The notes under the pieces were generated by a model. It worked only from the letters and a program-made list of their open reading frames with translations. It had not been told where the DNA came from and made no database searches. DNA of 64,000 bases from Aselliscus stoliczkanus (Eukaryota; Chordata; Mammalia; Chiroptera; Hipposideridae): NCBI GenBank assembly GCA_033961575.1, contig CM066731.1, forward strand, positions 61,161,501 to 61,225,500, given 5' to 3'. Positions within the stretch are counted from its first letter, which is position 1; each line of letters begins with the position of its first letter. The translations under genes and the position numbers were made by a program. This document shows, piece by piece, positions 35,370-48,731 of the stretch.

Positions 35370-38300
35370 AGTTCTGTCCATAGAGAGGATTACTGAAAAG
35401 AAAAGAGTAGGGAGAGCTTTAATCAAGTTGTATTTAACCATGGGGATATTTTTGTTTATTTTCAGAATAGGAGCACCGTGTTTTGGTATTTCTGTCCTGC
35501 TGGATGTGAGATATTTAAAAATCAATCCCAGAAACCAAAGTTCAAGACACATCATGGGCTCGACTAGAGACACACAGGCCACGTCAATAACGTAAAGGCA
35601 TAGATCACACTTCATGGCAGGTTGAACAAAATAGAAGGCATGAGATAAACTAATGAAATGATTGAAATTAGGGGAAAAGAGCCGGCTGACAGCAAGAAGT
35701 CCATTTCTGTAGCAGACCACTTAGCTCTAAATATATACACACATTCACATAGGATGGCTACAAATGAGCTCGCGATTTTCCTCCGAAAGCATTTGGGCAG
35801 GAAATAAAACCTTTTCCCAGTGGATGAAGTAACAGTCGTTCCTGCCAATCTAAGCAAGGCAGATTTAAATTTTATATGTGTCCAACTGCTTGTTCCCCCT
35901 TAGCTAATAACCTGCATGTTGGAAACATTTCAAATGAAAGGGAGTTCACAGCCCCACAGCCGGACTTGGAATATATCTACCACGCATGTAAACAAGTAAA
36001 CCATTATGTTTCTTATTGAGATAAAGAATACAATGATAAGTGGGGACTTTCACAAAACAAAGAGCTTCCTATTGCGAGTGTGGATAATCTTCCAGAAAAC
36101 CCTGTGTTTTGGCAAATCGCACCAGATTAATCTATTAGGCATCTCCTTTCATTATCAAATTTCCGCTGCCTATCACAGTGGCTACCTTATCAAGCACCCC
36201 TTTTTCAATAGCAGCCCCATTCCTAAGATTTCAGATGCTGGCCTTCCCTGCACGGAAAACAGGTGTCCCTACTGTTTGCAGGTAGCAAAGGTCCCTGCAC
36301 AGAAGCCTGGGAAAGGGCAGGGCTATCAGACTCTGTTCTACCTGAAGGAACAGGTAACAGAAAACTGTTGATTCAATGAATAGAACTTAATTGGCACACA
36401 TTAGCCAGAAGTGAGTGTTTTTTAGAATTAAAATTCCTTAAAAATTTCCCACTGACAAGAAAGGCTTAGAGAAGAAAAAAAAGAAAAAGAAAAAAACACG
36501 CAGGTGATTGTTTTCTAATAATCAAACTGACGGCTCCAAACAATGGAAAGTATTCTTTGCAGAATTTTTCTGCAAACATAATGTTCACCCAAATTTATTC
36601 TTAAAATTAGGTATCGCGTTTTAGGACCACTTCACAGGGTTACTTGTGGGGCTTAAGCTGTTGGGCACATCGTCCATATTTGGGAGGAAACGGATTTCAT
36701 GGCTCTACAAAAGGCTAATATTCCAAATCAATTAGTATGATGTATCAGGTTGTCTGGTTCTCAGTGTCTCCGCTTGCCAGCCTGTCTTCTTTTCTTACTT
36801 AATAAAACTGGGCATGTGGTTTCTGACCAGACCTTTTGTGTGCTAGGCTAGGGTCACCCACCAACATGGGCCAATGAAACTCACTGCTAACAAAAAAAAC
36901 CCCAGCTTGCACGGCAACGAGCCAAACTGTGCACACACAAGCACCTAGCTGTTTATATCACAGATAATATTTGCGGAATAGATACAGGTCAGGCTGATGT
37001 TGAAATTTATTTGCAGACGGCCATGCAGGGAAAGACAATCATTTGTTTTCCTTAGGCAACCCCAGGATTTCTTTAATTTCTCCTTGTCAAATCGGTACCC
37101 AGCGAGCTCCCGTCTTGCTGGTCTATCTCTGCCCATCTTGCATTCTCCAGCAAGTAGAAAGCCTTCATTCTCTGCTCTGAACTTAGCTCTTAAAAACTTG
37201 GCTGCTGTGTGCTGTACTGTAATGAAATAAAGGCATTCAGGAAGGCCACCATCCTGACAACCGGAAGATCCAGTCTGCCTGCAGCTCTCCCGCCTGACGG
37301 CAGGAGGGCTCAGGGATGGGTGCTGGCTCTGCGGAGTGGGTAGGAAGCAATTGATAAGCGCATGCCTCTGCTTCCGGCCCTCTACAGCACCAGCTTTGTT
37401 TCATCTACAGATGATTAAATGGTCTACAGGGCAATTATGAACTGGAGGAAGGAACAGCCAACTCTCTCCAGGTTTCCTCAATCAGCGTGATTGAATTTCT
37501 CAAAGGCAGAAAGAGCAGTAGCAGAAGCAATTGCAGTGACTTTTCCTGGAAAATGTTCGGCAGCTCAGGATTGAGCCTTGCATTTAACTACTTGCTGTTT
37601 TATTTTATTATGTGCAAATTGTGGCTTAATAGATTTACAGTCGCTATAAACTCTCCACAGCGAGAGTAGCCCAAGTGGCTAGTACTTTTTAAAATGACTG
37701 ATATGAACACAAGAAAAGTAATAGTTGCAAATTCTAACCAGAGGTCGAATAAATTCCATTTTAATAAACAGCATTCCGGCATCATACACTGTTTCAATGA
37801 AGGAGCAGTAATTTTAGTGCCCTTTATAAGTAATAGAAAAATATAAAGTAGAGGTATTCATTTGGGGGTGGGGGGGAATAGTAGAAGAGGCACATGAGAA
37901 AAGTTGAAATAATTATTATGTCACAATTGAAGGTAAAGTGCTATTACTTAGAGCTACTGGTTTACAAAATATACAGTAGGTAAATATGCATATACATGCA
38001 AGGTTTATAAAGTTTTATTTAAAAAAAACCCAGTAGATATTTTAAAGACTTTGTGTCTTCCCTGCATATAAAATAATGTAAAACTAACCAAAAAACATGA
38101 TCCTTGTCCAATAAACACACTACTATTTCTGTAGTATCTTCAGACACTAGGAGTATCTCCACAAACAGTGATTGCAGCCAGATCAGAATTCTCATGGTGA
38201 TTCACTTGCTTAGAATGAATGATGTTTATGGAGATGTTGAAATAATCTGTTACCCAAACAGCGCTTTTGAAAATAGCTTCACCAAAACTGTGCCACTCTT

Positions 38301-39599
38301 TTGGACAACTGGCTTATAAAAAGAACCTCTGGCTAGGTGGCATTATATTTTCAAAGAGTTCTCAGGAACACAATAACGTGATGTTTGACCTTCGACTCAG
38401 TGACTTCGGCTTGACTTTGGACCTTTGAGACTCAGGTTTCTCATCTGATAAATGGAGTTCTATCTCCCCTAATTGGCTCATGCCCTTTCAAAAACCCAAT
38501 GAAATAGCTTTGACAAATATAAAATGGTATAAGACCAAATAGCATAGTCATGTAAAAATAACACTGTCGGAAAGATGTCATTGTATGGGTTGGATTGGTT
38601 GTCTAAGCTGATTGGTTGTTTACCAATCATCAGAACCATATACAAGGATTTGGATCATGATGCTAAAAATGTCATGACACTAAAATTTGATGCGATAAAA
38701 TCTTTTACATCATGACTTAAGTTTCCAAGTAAATCACATCAGAAATGGCATATATTCATGCAGCCATTTTAAGTGTGAGCAGCCTGTGGGTTAAGCTACT
38801 GTTTGAATGCTCAAACCATGGGTGGTTAAGTCTATTTCAGGACTATTTCATGACTAGGCAGAACAAAATGAGTCTTAATTTTATATGACTTGTTGGAAAC
38901 ACACACTAGTCAGTAAACGCTGAAAAATAAAATTGTCATATGAAGCCTTCATCAGGATAATATAATTTCCCTTCATCAGGATAATATAAATATCATTTAG
39001 ACTAAGAGAATACTTTTGCCCCAAATTATATCATAAAACCTATGATCAAATATGAATCTTAGGAATCTGAGATCAAGCCACTGACTTAAGTGAAATAATC
39101 TTAAAATATTTAAATAATAGATTTCACTACAGAGCAATTTCAGTGACTAATTTATTTTTCCTATGAGACTTTTTCAAAGGAAATCAACTTAATCTATTAG
39201 AGACTGGATTGAGTAATTAGCAAATTGTCCAGGCTGCCAATTATCTGTTTCAACTTTTAGCAAAATCTGTACAAGAAGGCAAAGGATGCAAAACTCAAGT
39301 CAATTAGATTCCTACCTTTTGAAATTGGTAAAAGGCTTGAAGTAGTAGGGGAAAAACGGAAACATTACTTTATATGCTTTATGTGAGGCAGAAGATGTGA
39401 AGCTGATTTTAATATATTTAAATCAATTATTGTGCTTATCTGAAGAGAGTTGGCATTCCGTAATTCATTTGGAAATAATTAATAAGAGGGATACAAGACA
39501 TAACCCCGATGAGGCAATGAAATAATTAAAAATTGGGGGGGTAAAATGCATGAAGGCAAAAACAATTCAACTGTAATTGAAAAATAAGAAGAATTAAAT
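35370..39599. other. Largest low-repeat block; possible regulatory DNA
   Basis: Over about 4.2 kb I recognise only an A-rich patch near 36,471-36,497 and a short tandem duplication at 38,946-38,989. The sequence is evenly AT-rich with scattered islands of balanced composition (for example 36,230-36,350 and 37,240-37,400). Absence of transposons over such a length in a repeat-rich window fits with, but does not prove, constraint on non-coding DNA. No exon is supported; the 121-codon frame at 36,006-36,371 has no recognisable protein features. Confidence 0.4.
38946..38989 (+). repeat. 20-base tandem duplication
   Basis: CCTTCATCAGGATAATATAA occurs identically at 38,946-38,965 and 38,970-38,989, with four bases between. 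The identity suggests a recent event. Confidence 0.9.
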
Positions 39600-39730
39600 T
39601 TAAATTTATTCTTTTTTTTTTTTTTTTTTTTTTGAGGGCAGTGTCACTGGCCCCCATCAGATGTGGGACCCGAACCGGGGCCGCTGGCTTCCCAAGCCAG
39701 TGCTCAACCACTGCGCCACTTGGCCGGTCC
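39600..39730 (-). mobile_element. tRNA-derived SINE, short form
   Basis: On the minus strand this reads GAGTGGCGCAGTGGTT-type head with a GGTTCGGGTCCC box, GGGCCAGTGACACTGCCC and a poly-A tail (poly-T of about 22 here). The duplication is AAGAAGAATTAAAT at 39,586-39,599 and AAGAAAAATTAAAT at 39,731-39,744, with one mismatch. It is the same family as at 10,578 and 13,792. Confidence 0.92.
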
Positions 39731-39744
39731 AAGAAAAATTAAAT

Positions 39745-40978
39745 AAAAAAAAATAAAAGTGTTTGCTAAGAAATTTACTTCACCCATAGTTCTTTGAATT
39801 GTACTCAAAATCCCCAAGATGTTTAAATATTAAAGTTAATGTCTGCATATATTTTTCTTTTGTATGTAAATTTCCTGTTTTCCAAAAACCAAAGAATATA
39901 TAATTTTTCATCGAGTAACATCATTTGGGGGGAAAAAAATTTCTTTATGATATGCCCTTGAAATAACATCTGTTTTGTATAATGTAGATAAGAGAAGTCT
40001 TTAATTCATCCATCCACACAGCCACTTAAAGTGTAAGAATATATAAAGTATAATGTGATTTGCTGCATTTTTGTTGTGAAACATAATATTAAAATGGTTC
40101 AGAAGCTCCTGAATGTAATTTTAAAATTGCGTAGACTTCGACACTTCATTAACAAACTACAGATGTATAGATAATAAGGCCCTTTATGGGAGAATATGTT
40201 ATTACGCAGCTGTTAGCACAGTGCAGTCAAGGAGGCCAGTTGCAAATCTCATCAATACTTCTACCATTTTCCTCCACTGGAATGAAAAGTGATAATGTAT
40301 AGATCTTGCAGTCATTAAGAACTTTCCGTTACTCCTTTAGGATTAATTTGCGTTGACCCAGAATTTGGTATTTGCTTAACACAAGCCGTGGGTTACTTTG
40401 ATGTTATCTGCTTCTATAAACAGTAATATACAGTCCTCTCCTGGGCTAAAACAGCTCTTATTCCAGGGAGAATTGACGGTATTAATCATTCTGAAGTCCA
40501 AGAGTGCTGGTCATAAATTGTACGCGGAGCCCTCACTTACTACCTCCCAGGACTCCCATTCATCAGCAATTCCTCTTTTCCACCTGGATATGATGTCTAT
40601 AAAGAGTAATTTATTTCAGAACGTGGGCTCTGTGATCGTCTTGATGTCTAGGTGACACAAGAATCATTTTATCGACAAATAAATATTTATTCTCCTACTT
40701 TTGAAATCAAGACCTAAATTATCTGCCATTTCTAAAGTCTGATTCCCCCAAGTGGCCAGAAGGGAAAATGCACATCTTGCATTAAGTGTCACATATGTGA
40801 AATAAGCTGGAATGACGGCAAATGAAGGAAATCATTTTTCAACAATATTAAAAATAAAAGATAGTAGTTTTAAATCAAGACCAAGATATCAACACAGACT
40901 TATTTTTACCATACATTAAGGCTAAAAATGATAGCCTACAATTTATGAACTGCCAGGCCTGGAACAATGTCTAGAGAG
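39745..40978. other. Single-copy DNA, possible conserved element
   Basis: No repeat is recognised. The part at 40,130-40,680 is well balanced in composition and repeat-free, and could be a conserved non-coding element. No gene is supported. Confidence 0.35.

Positions 40979-40979
<1 letters not shown>

Positions 40980-41020
<41 letters not shown>
40980..41020 (+). repeat. (ATT)n microsatellite
   Basis: About 13-14 uninterrupted ATT units. Confidence 0.97.
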
Positions 41021-41021
<1 letters not shown>

Positions 41022-42849
41022 TTTAATGCAAACCTGTAAAGATCTGCAAAAATATTTATCTTAAACAAAAATGCAACAGATATCTCAGCTCAAGAGCAAT
41101 AGAAATCAACAGAAAACACAGAAACAAGCTTTGTTTCCTAGATATTATCAGCAAAATCTGTGTTTCACACCATCCAAATTAGCTGTCTGATCTGAGAAAG
41201 AATTGAGTTTGGTATTTTATTGAGTCGTCAGGAAAGTCACGACATATTTTTCTATGTTTTTCAATGCAAAAATGCATCATGATCTTCCCGATGACCCAAT
41301 ATTTCTTAGGTGAAAAATATCTTCATAAAGTATAGAAGAAGGCCGGCAACAAGAATGATAGCCAGAAAAGCTATTTAGAGACTAGATGGAAATCTTTAAT
41401 GTCAGGAAGTGTTCACTTCTCCATATGACCTCATTTTGTAGCTCTTGGGGTTTTCCATCACATTAGTGAAAGAAGGCAAACCCTATACACAGATGTAAAC
41501 TCTGAAACACAGAGAATTTTCTGCAACATCTCTGATTTTTTCCTAAGCTTAGCTTGCATCTGTGTATTTTAAAGTTCTCCCTCTTTCATTGTGAACGTGT
41601 GGTTTTCAAAATTTTGCTGGGATCCAAACTTATCAGTGTGTGAGTTTATTTCATGTCAAGCACCTTAAGAATTGCAATCATTAAAATGTCAATAGAAAAA
41701 CAACAAAAACATAAACAAATCATTGCAATGAACCCAAAAGATCCAATTTAAGGTGAATCTAAAATATTCTTGCTAGAGTATAAACAGAAAAGATTAAAAA
41801 TTTTCCAAACACAATCTTTTTATTTTTACTGAAACTATTAACTTCACAACTTTTTTTTAATATGATAAAAAAGAAAAACAGTGAGTGGAAATATGTGATT
41901 CCCAAAATTATTCCACTTGATAGACTGCCACTTGATAGTCTTTTTTGGAAAATTAACTTAGTTTGTGCAGAGTTCTGCTATCAGAGCTCAACTTTCTAGG
42001 TATTACTACAGTTCCTCATTACATAGGCTGAGGCCATCTTCTTCCCATGTTAAAAATGTGTCTGAGTTTTCCATCTGTAAGTTGCACTGTTCATTGACTT
42101 GAACACTGAACGAGTAGTGAGTCAAGAATAATGTGAGTATTCTTGTTCCTATCTGGGGATGTACCCTGTTTCCTATAGGCTGTAATCCGGGAGTTACAAA
42201 GAGCCTTGCTAACCAAAGTATCTCCTGTAAACAGGGGCTATAGTATTTGACTCCCACCATTAGGGATGTCTACTTTTGGATTCTTCTCATCGCTGCTTTT
42301 ACAAAGCATCACTCCTGGGAGGTACAACACACTCCATTAGTGTACTCCCGGATATTGTAGTAAGGGAGAGAAGGAAGGAGTATCACAATACTGTGGGACG
42401 TCTTCACCAATCTATAGGCTCTTCCCACTCCTCAAACTGCTGCCACTTACTCTCCTACATACATCTAGACATCTCACCCCATCTGGTATCTTCTGCCATT
42501 ACCTCCAGTTGCATAGACCTTTGAGCAAGCTCACAGACAGGTGAACGCGTGCTTAATCTCATTGAACTTCCCATAATGCCTGGCTCGTTCACTGTTTCTT
42601 ACCATTTGTTCACAAGTAAGATTGTTCTGAGTGCCGTTTTTCAATGTGTTTTTGTTAGATTTAGGTAAATAAGCTTCATAAAAGAAAAACCAACTTCTCT
42701 TAGAGTCATATCAGTCCAACTGCTAAAACTAATTATTCTGTGTTTTCTAGATGAGATGGTTTCATGACTTTCCTAACTCCTTTGTATATGCTTATGCTCC
42801 TACTCTGTCCTGGATCCAGTTCAAATGACACTTTCTCAGTGAAATCTAT
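41021..42849. other. Single-copy AT-rich DNA
   Basis: Nothing coding or clearly repetitive is seen; the last hundred bases may be part of an L2. Confidence 0.4.
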
Positions 42850-43272
42850 GGCCCTTTACTATTTATTCAACAAATACTACCTCCTATGTGCCACGAATAG
42901 TGTTCGGTGTGGAGGATATGATGGTAAACAAATATAGACAAGTCAAGTTTTCAAGATGTTTAAAGTGTAGTGGGAGAGACAAGTATTCATGAGACAATCA
43001 CTCAGACAGATGAAAACTTGTACCTGTGTCAGTGACATGGGAGAGAGAGTCTCATGGCCTTGGTTACTGTGCTGGGATCTGACTTACTGGAGAGTCAGGG
43101 AGGGCTTTTCTGAAGAGGTAATGTTTGTGCTGGGAGCTGAAGGATGGATTCAAGTTAATAGGTGAGGAGGAGGGGATAAAAAGAATGGTTTAGGCTGAGG
43201 GAATAGAATGTACAAAGGTTGTGGTGGGAGGGGCAATTACAGCAAGGAACAGAGAGTAAGAATAAGCCATGT
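42850..43272 (-). mobile_element. L2 LINE (antisense), left part
   Basis: TTATTCAACAAATACTACCT, TATGTGCCACGAATAGTGTT, GATATGATGGTAAACAAATA and GGGAGGGCTTTTCTGAAGAG are the reversed L2 3' end and what precedes it. The sequence resumes beyond the L1 at 44,336. Confidence 0.65.
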
Positions 43273-43274
43273 TG

Positions 43275-44335
43275 AGTTAGGCAATTATTTGTTAACATCA
43301 AAAGCACACAGAATAAAAGAAAAAAAAACACCCAGATATTAGAGGTAATAAAAAGCAAAACGTCTGCACATCAAAAAGTACCACCAAGAAGGTGAAAAGA
43401 CAACCCCAGAAAATATTTGCAAATCATATATCCAATAAGTGACTTTTATCCAGAATATATAAAGAACTCTTACAACTCAATAATGAAAAGATAACTCAAA
43501 TAAAAATTGGCAAATGATTTGAATAGATATTTTTCAAAAAAGATATAAAGCCCCATAAACACATGAAAAGATGTTAAACTTTATTAGTCGTTAGGGAAAT
43601 GCAAATCAAAGCCATGATAAGAAACCACTTCATACCCACAAGGATGGCTGTAACAGGCATTGGCAAGAATGTGGAAAATTGGAACCTTTGTACATTGCTG
43701 GCGGGAATATATGAAATCCTGGAAATTCTAGAGCTACTTTGAAAACAGATTTTCATAAAAAATTAAACATATGTCATAGACATCCTATGGCCCAGCAATT
43801 CCACTCCTAGGTATCTACCCAGGAGCAGTGAAATATGTATTCACACGAGACTGGTACATGAATGTTCACAGTAGCATTATTCATAATAACCCCCAAATAA
43901 AAACAATGTAAATGTCTATCAACTGAGGAATAGATGAATAAAACATGTTCTTTCCATACAATAGAATACTATTCTACCATAAAAAGAAACGAGGTACAGA
44001 TATATAACCTCAAAAACATAATGCTCAGGGAAAGAAGCCAGTCACGAAAAAATGCATATTAATGGTTCTATTTATATGAAATATCCATAAAAGGCAAACC
44101 TATAAAGATGAATTAGATTATAGTGGTTGCCTGGGGCTGGGGTTGGGAAAGAGAATGGCTATAAATGGATATGAGGTTACCTTTTGGGGTGATGGAAATA
44201 TTCTAAACATAGACTGTGGTGATGTTTTGTATCACTCTAAATATACTAGAGTTTTTTTGATTGTATACTTAAAACAGATGAAGAAAACCTTTTATGGTAT
44301 ATAAATTATATCTCAATAAATCTATTCAGAAAAAT
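43275..44335 (+). mobile_element. Old L1, ORF2 C-terminal region and 3' UTR
   Basis: The reading is the conserved L1 order: ACACATGAAAAGATGTTAAA, GGGAAATGCAAATCAAAGCC, CCACAAGGATGGCTGTAACA, CCCAGCAATTCCACTCCTAG, GTATCTACCCAGGAGCAGTG, then the 3' UTR (GAAATATTCTAAACATAGAC, TATATCTCAATAAATC). It is 5' truncated, frame-disrupted, and sits inside an antisense L2. Confidence 0.85.
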
Positions 44336-44560
44336 CATGAGCCTGCATGGTCAAAACCCAGAGAGGGAAGGGGGTGCAGGGGGACCCCAGAACTGGGTCT
44401 TACAAGCCACCATATTAAAGGGCTCTTGTTTTTAGCCTCAAAGGAGTGCAAAACCATAAAAGGATTTTAATCAGAATGAGGGGTAATGATGACATAATTG
44501 GATTTGCATTTTGAAGAACACCTTGGGTAATGTGTGCAAAAATACTTAGAATTAGAGGTA
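44336..44560 (-). mobile_element. L2 LINE (antisense), right part
   Basis: AAAGGATTTTAATCAGAATG, GACATAATTGGATTTGCATT and GAAGAACACCTTGGG are the continuation expected after the left part, consistent with one L2 cut by the L1. Confidence 0.55.
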
Positions 44561-44573
44561 GGCAAGGTGTAGG

Positions 44574-44612
44574 TGTGTGTGTGTGTGTGCGCGTGTGTGT
44601 GTGTGTGTGTGT
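44574..44612 (+). repeat. (GT)n microsatellite
   Basis: GT run with a GCGC interruption near 44,589. The alternating purine-pyrimidine run is short enough to be an ordinary microsatellite. Confidence 0.95.
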
Positions 44613-46930
44613 CCTCACCAAATCAATGTCCCTAACTCAGAATTGACAATATTCAGTAGTGATTGACCCATGTCCCTGCATCTATTCACCCATTTACCCT
44701 TTCTTCCTGCGGCACCACTATAAGTCCGGGGAAGCAAGAATGGTGTCTTATGCAACCTTCTATTCTCAGGAACCAGCCCGGGTCTGTCATTCAGCAGGCT
44801 CTCAATGTTTACAAGATGAATGATGTTGAAAGGAGCACTGGGACACTGAGCAAAGTCAGCCTCAGGTCTATCACTCTGATAATTGGATAGGCTGGTTGTC
44901 TTCTGTTCCAATAGGTAGTTTTTCAGATGGAATAATAGTTAGCGCTCTAATCAGAAGACTCTACATCATTATCACGATACGATTTGGCCCTAAACTCTTT
45001 GGAAATCAATATTTTCGGGAAAAATAAATAAATAAAAACGTGTTTGCAATAAGAACACATTCTACTTCAGCTGTGCAAACACTGGTAACAAAACTCAATT
45101 TAGGTAGTTCCCAAATTTTGTGTACTTTCAGCTTGAAGTCTTAACACTCTGCTTCGATAGGGGGAATATGATTTGTTAAGCTAAATAAAATATTCATAGA
45201 ACTGATTATGCTACCTATAAAATGGAAGTATAAAGGCAGTTATACTAATAATAGCAGAGTAAAGCATCTTTTTTTTTGGAGAGGTGCATATAATTGTACA
45301 CTATCACTCATTTTTAAAGGAAAGAAGGGAACGAGATGGAAACAAACTTATATCATAGAACATGTAAAAACAAAGCTGAATCACAACTCTCAGCCTCCAC
45401 CCTGGAGGTAGGCCACACTCACCCCAATCACTTCCATTTTAAACACACGTGTGGTGTTTTGAAAGAGAACTCAAGTTCAAAATTATGACCAAGAATCCTG
45501 ACTGATCCTACTTAAGAAATAAAGACTCTGTTGGTCAAAGGATTATGAACAAAGGAAAAAACAAAGAAACCTTCTTAAAAATTAATTGGTCAGAACTATT
45601 TTCTATCATTCTACTTATTTCAAAATCAATTTCACATGGATTTGACAAAATTGGAGTAAATTATGCAAAAGAAAAATAGTTGGCATCAAATGAATCCCCA
45701 AACACATTTCTCTGTATTCTCTTAACTATTTTGTTAGAATTTCTATTGAGTCCACACTCCTGGAAGTAAAGGGCTGGAGTTCAAGTATGACATGTATCAC
45801 CGAGGTAGGTTACTGATTACCCTGTAGTTCTTCTCTACACAAGATTCCTGACCTACTGGACACAGACATTGAAAAGAATCTGACCAACAACCATTTCAAT
45901 CAACATTCTGTTTAATATTTTTTTAAGTCCAAAGTGACCAGTTATCTAAATTGGCTGATTTTGCATTTGTATCTAGGGAGTAACCGTTGGCGAAATGTTT
46001 GATTTGCTGTAATAAAAGTGGGCCAAAATCTTTATTGTTTTAGCCAATACAGTCTTCCATTTCATATAAGTAGTCTGGCAGTTTCAAACCACTTCATTAA
46101 ATTTTGGAGAACTTTTTCCAATTTGCTTTTCTCATCGAGCTCTACCTTTAAGGGCTTCCTGGTGTTTTAAGGTTTAGATGTTTTGAGTAATTTGAAAGAA
46201 AAAGAAAGCAGGCAAAGGAGGTAAAAATATGTTTCTTTCATGTTGAGATCACTCAAAAATAAAAGCAGATTTCTGTCAGACTAGACCCGTACCCACAAAT
46301 CAACTTTGGGAAGCATCAAACAGTAATTGAATTTCAAAAGAAAACTTCTTAAAAAATGACACAAGCCATTATCATTGTATTGCTAAACAATTTGGAATCC
46401 ATCTTTAGCACAGAGTTTTTATAAAGCCCAGGTGCTGGTTTAGACATTTTAACTTTAATAATTTGGATTATGAGTGTGACATAGATCATCTTCCTGGTTG
46501 GAAGCAGTGGATTCTCTTCTCACAGCTGGCCTGTGCTTAGATTTTGTAAGCCAAGGGGACCCGCTCACCGCCCCATGTATGGCGGCCACCTTTTGTAATG
46601 GAGTCTAAAATAAGAGTATGCTGTGGGAAGCTGTGTAATGTGGTCCTCGACGTTAATAAATCTGATTGGAATGCTGTTTAAACATTAGCTCTATTGTGTA
46701 TTTTAAACTCAAGTTGTTGTTGTTTAAAAGTCAGGAAGATTTTATGAAGACCCCATATATCAAATTACCAAGACTCGAAGATGTTCAGCCACAAAAGTTC
46801 AGATTTTAGACATCAGGAGTCAAAAAAATAATACCTACTAACAGGTGTTGAAACTAGTGCACCAAAACTTGGCAATCTCTCAGGCTATTTGGAAAGGCAC
46901 ATTTAAACACATTCTTGAGTGAACGCTCAA
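44613..46930. other. Single-copy AT-rich DNA
   Basis: No named repeat and no coding signal is seen. Overlapping opposite-strand frames at 44,615-44,911 are uninformative. Confidence 0.4.
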
Positions 46931-46932
46931 AG

Positions 46933-47190
46933 GTTGTGGAGGATGCCACTCACTGGCCCATGTTGATATTATGATCATTGCTCTCTACCCAGCTGAGGCA
47001 GTTGGTCGTTGGCCACTGGCTGCCCCTGGCAGCTCATGGCAGCCCAGCTCCAGGTCGAGCCATTGTTCACAATCTTAGCTATAGAGGGCGCAGCATCACT
47101 GACGCAGCTCACTGGCCCATTTGGAAATTGAACTGGCAGCCCTGTTATTCAGACCTCGCACTCTAACCAACTGTGCTGTCTGGCCACCCC
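46933..47190 (-). mobile_element. Composite SINE with a different tRNA head
   Basis: On the minus strand the head is of the CAGTTGGTTAGAGTGCGAGG type, followed by GGGCCAGTGAGCTG. Then comes the same body as in the copy at 12,268: GCCCTCTATAGCTAAGATTG, AACAATGGCTCGACCTGGAG, GAGAGCAATGATCATAATAT, ending CATCCTCCACAACC. The 3' tail is missing after CCTCCAC, and I see no clear duplication, so it is older or truncated. It shows the same body attached to a head unlike that at 12,268. Confidence 0.8.
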
Positions 47191-47795
47191 TGAAGATTCT
47201 TTCTTGATATTTAAAGGAACAGTTTGGATTCAGAAAAAACTTTCACTCTCAAGAGCCAAGCTCTTGCAAATCAAAAGATATGTGGTTTCATATTCAGGTA
47301 CCTGATTACTGTCTAAGATTGCCTCCATGTTTTCCATGGCATCCATTCTCCCTTGAAGTGATAGATGCCGTAGGTAGAGAACTTCAGAGTTCTAGCATAT
47401 TCTTTCTAGCACATCCATCTGGGTTATCGGTGTCTTCCATTTTCTGAATTATTTTAGAACTCTGTAAGTTGTAGAACACTGATGCAATGCAAATCATTCT
47501 TGCTAATAAAAACACAAATAAATTTTGCCTGATGGAAATGCACTTGATTCTTATTGATCAGTTTTGCATCTAAAAATCAAATTCATTTTAGCATTTGTAA
47601 TGGCATGTGGATGGATTTGAATTCTCTTCTGTGCCAATTATAGTAGCTGTTTTCTTCATTACTTAATGAGTTAAGAAAAATCCTTGACATGCTTTTATTT
47701 TATATTTCTATGAGAATCATGATTGACCCTTTTAAACAATTATTCTTTAACAATTTTTGTATTCCCATTTACCTGATGAGGGTATTAAGGTTCAA
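47191..47795. other. AT-rich DNA, nothing recognised
   Basis: No repeat or coding signal is seen. Confidence 0.4.
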
Positions 47796-47799
47796 ACAC

Positions 47800-48185
47800 T
47801 GGTGTAAATGAGTGGTGGCCATCTCTGCTCCTAGGTGTGGCCATGACATTCAGTTTCATCAATGAGATGGAATGGAAATTCTTTGGGGACCAAAAGTCAG
47901 ACCTTGGTGAGGATAGCTTTCTCCCCCTGATCCTTTCTCCCTGCTTGGGATTCTGGAGTAAGGTCATGATGGTGAGAGGAGCAGTAGCCATTTTGGGATC
48001 ATAAAGCAGAAAGCCATCATGCTGAGGACAGTAGGGCCGAGAGAACAGAAAAAGAGTAGTGCCTTGGTGACATCGCTGAGCTGCCCCACCAAACCTGGAA
48101 CTGCCCACATGCCTCCAGACTGTTGATGGGAGCTAATTCAGTATCTTTATTTCTTGTTAGTTGGGTTTTCTGTTACTTTTCTTGA
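47800..48185 (+). mobile_element. LTR-like remnant, family not named
   Basis: GTAGCCATTTTGGGATCATA, GACATCGCTGAGCTGCCCCA, CCTGGAACTGCCCACATGCC, TCCAGACTGTTGATG and GGGTTTTCTGTTACTTTTCT follow the 3' half of a common mammalian LTR-type repeat. The minus-strand frame of 107 codons in it is not a gene. Confidence 0.45.
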
Positions 48186-48731
48186 AAGCATTCCTAATAA
48201 GTTTTAGTCTTCATTTCCTGACACACATCTACTTTGAATTTTCATGTCCTATTTGTCAATAGAGCCTGTATGTTCAGTCTTTAGCATCACTGTTGGTATT
48301 CTGCTGAGAAAACCACTTTTTACTCTGAATAGAAATAGACATACTATGGGAATGGTGCTAAATTTTGCCATTTGCTTACTATTCAAGGTCAGGCTGAAAC
48401 TGAACTTCTAGTTCACCTCTAGTGGTCTCTGTGCCCTCCCCTCCTTTCCATGCAGCTCTCCTAGGCAGGCTTCAGTGCTATCCTAACTCTAGGATCCCCA
48501 TCTGGGCTGCCCACTCTAAACAGAGCCCTATGGCCTGGGTGTTTCCTAGTATCCATTTTCAAAAAGTTATTTTTGAATAACTTATCAAAAAGTCTAATTT
48601 ATAGACATAAATATCTAGTGAGGAATGAACACTGTTTCGTACATTTCAAACATATTTCCCTTCTGGTCTAATGTGCAGAGATAATAGATTTCTATAGTTT
48701 AAGTATGTGCCTATTCTTCTATCTTCTGATT
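48186..48731. other. Nothing recognised
   Basis: No repeat or gene was named. Confidence 0.4.
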
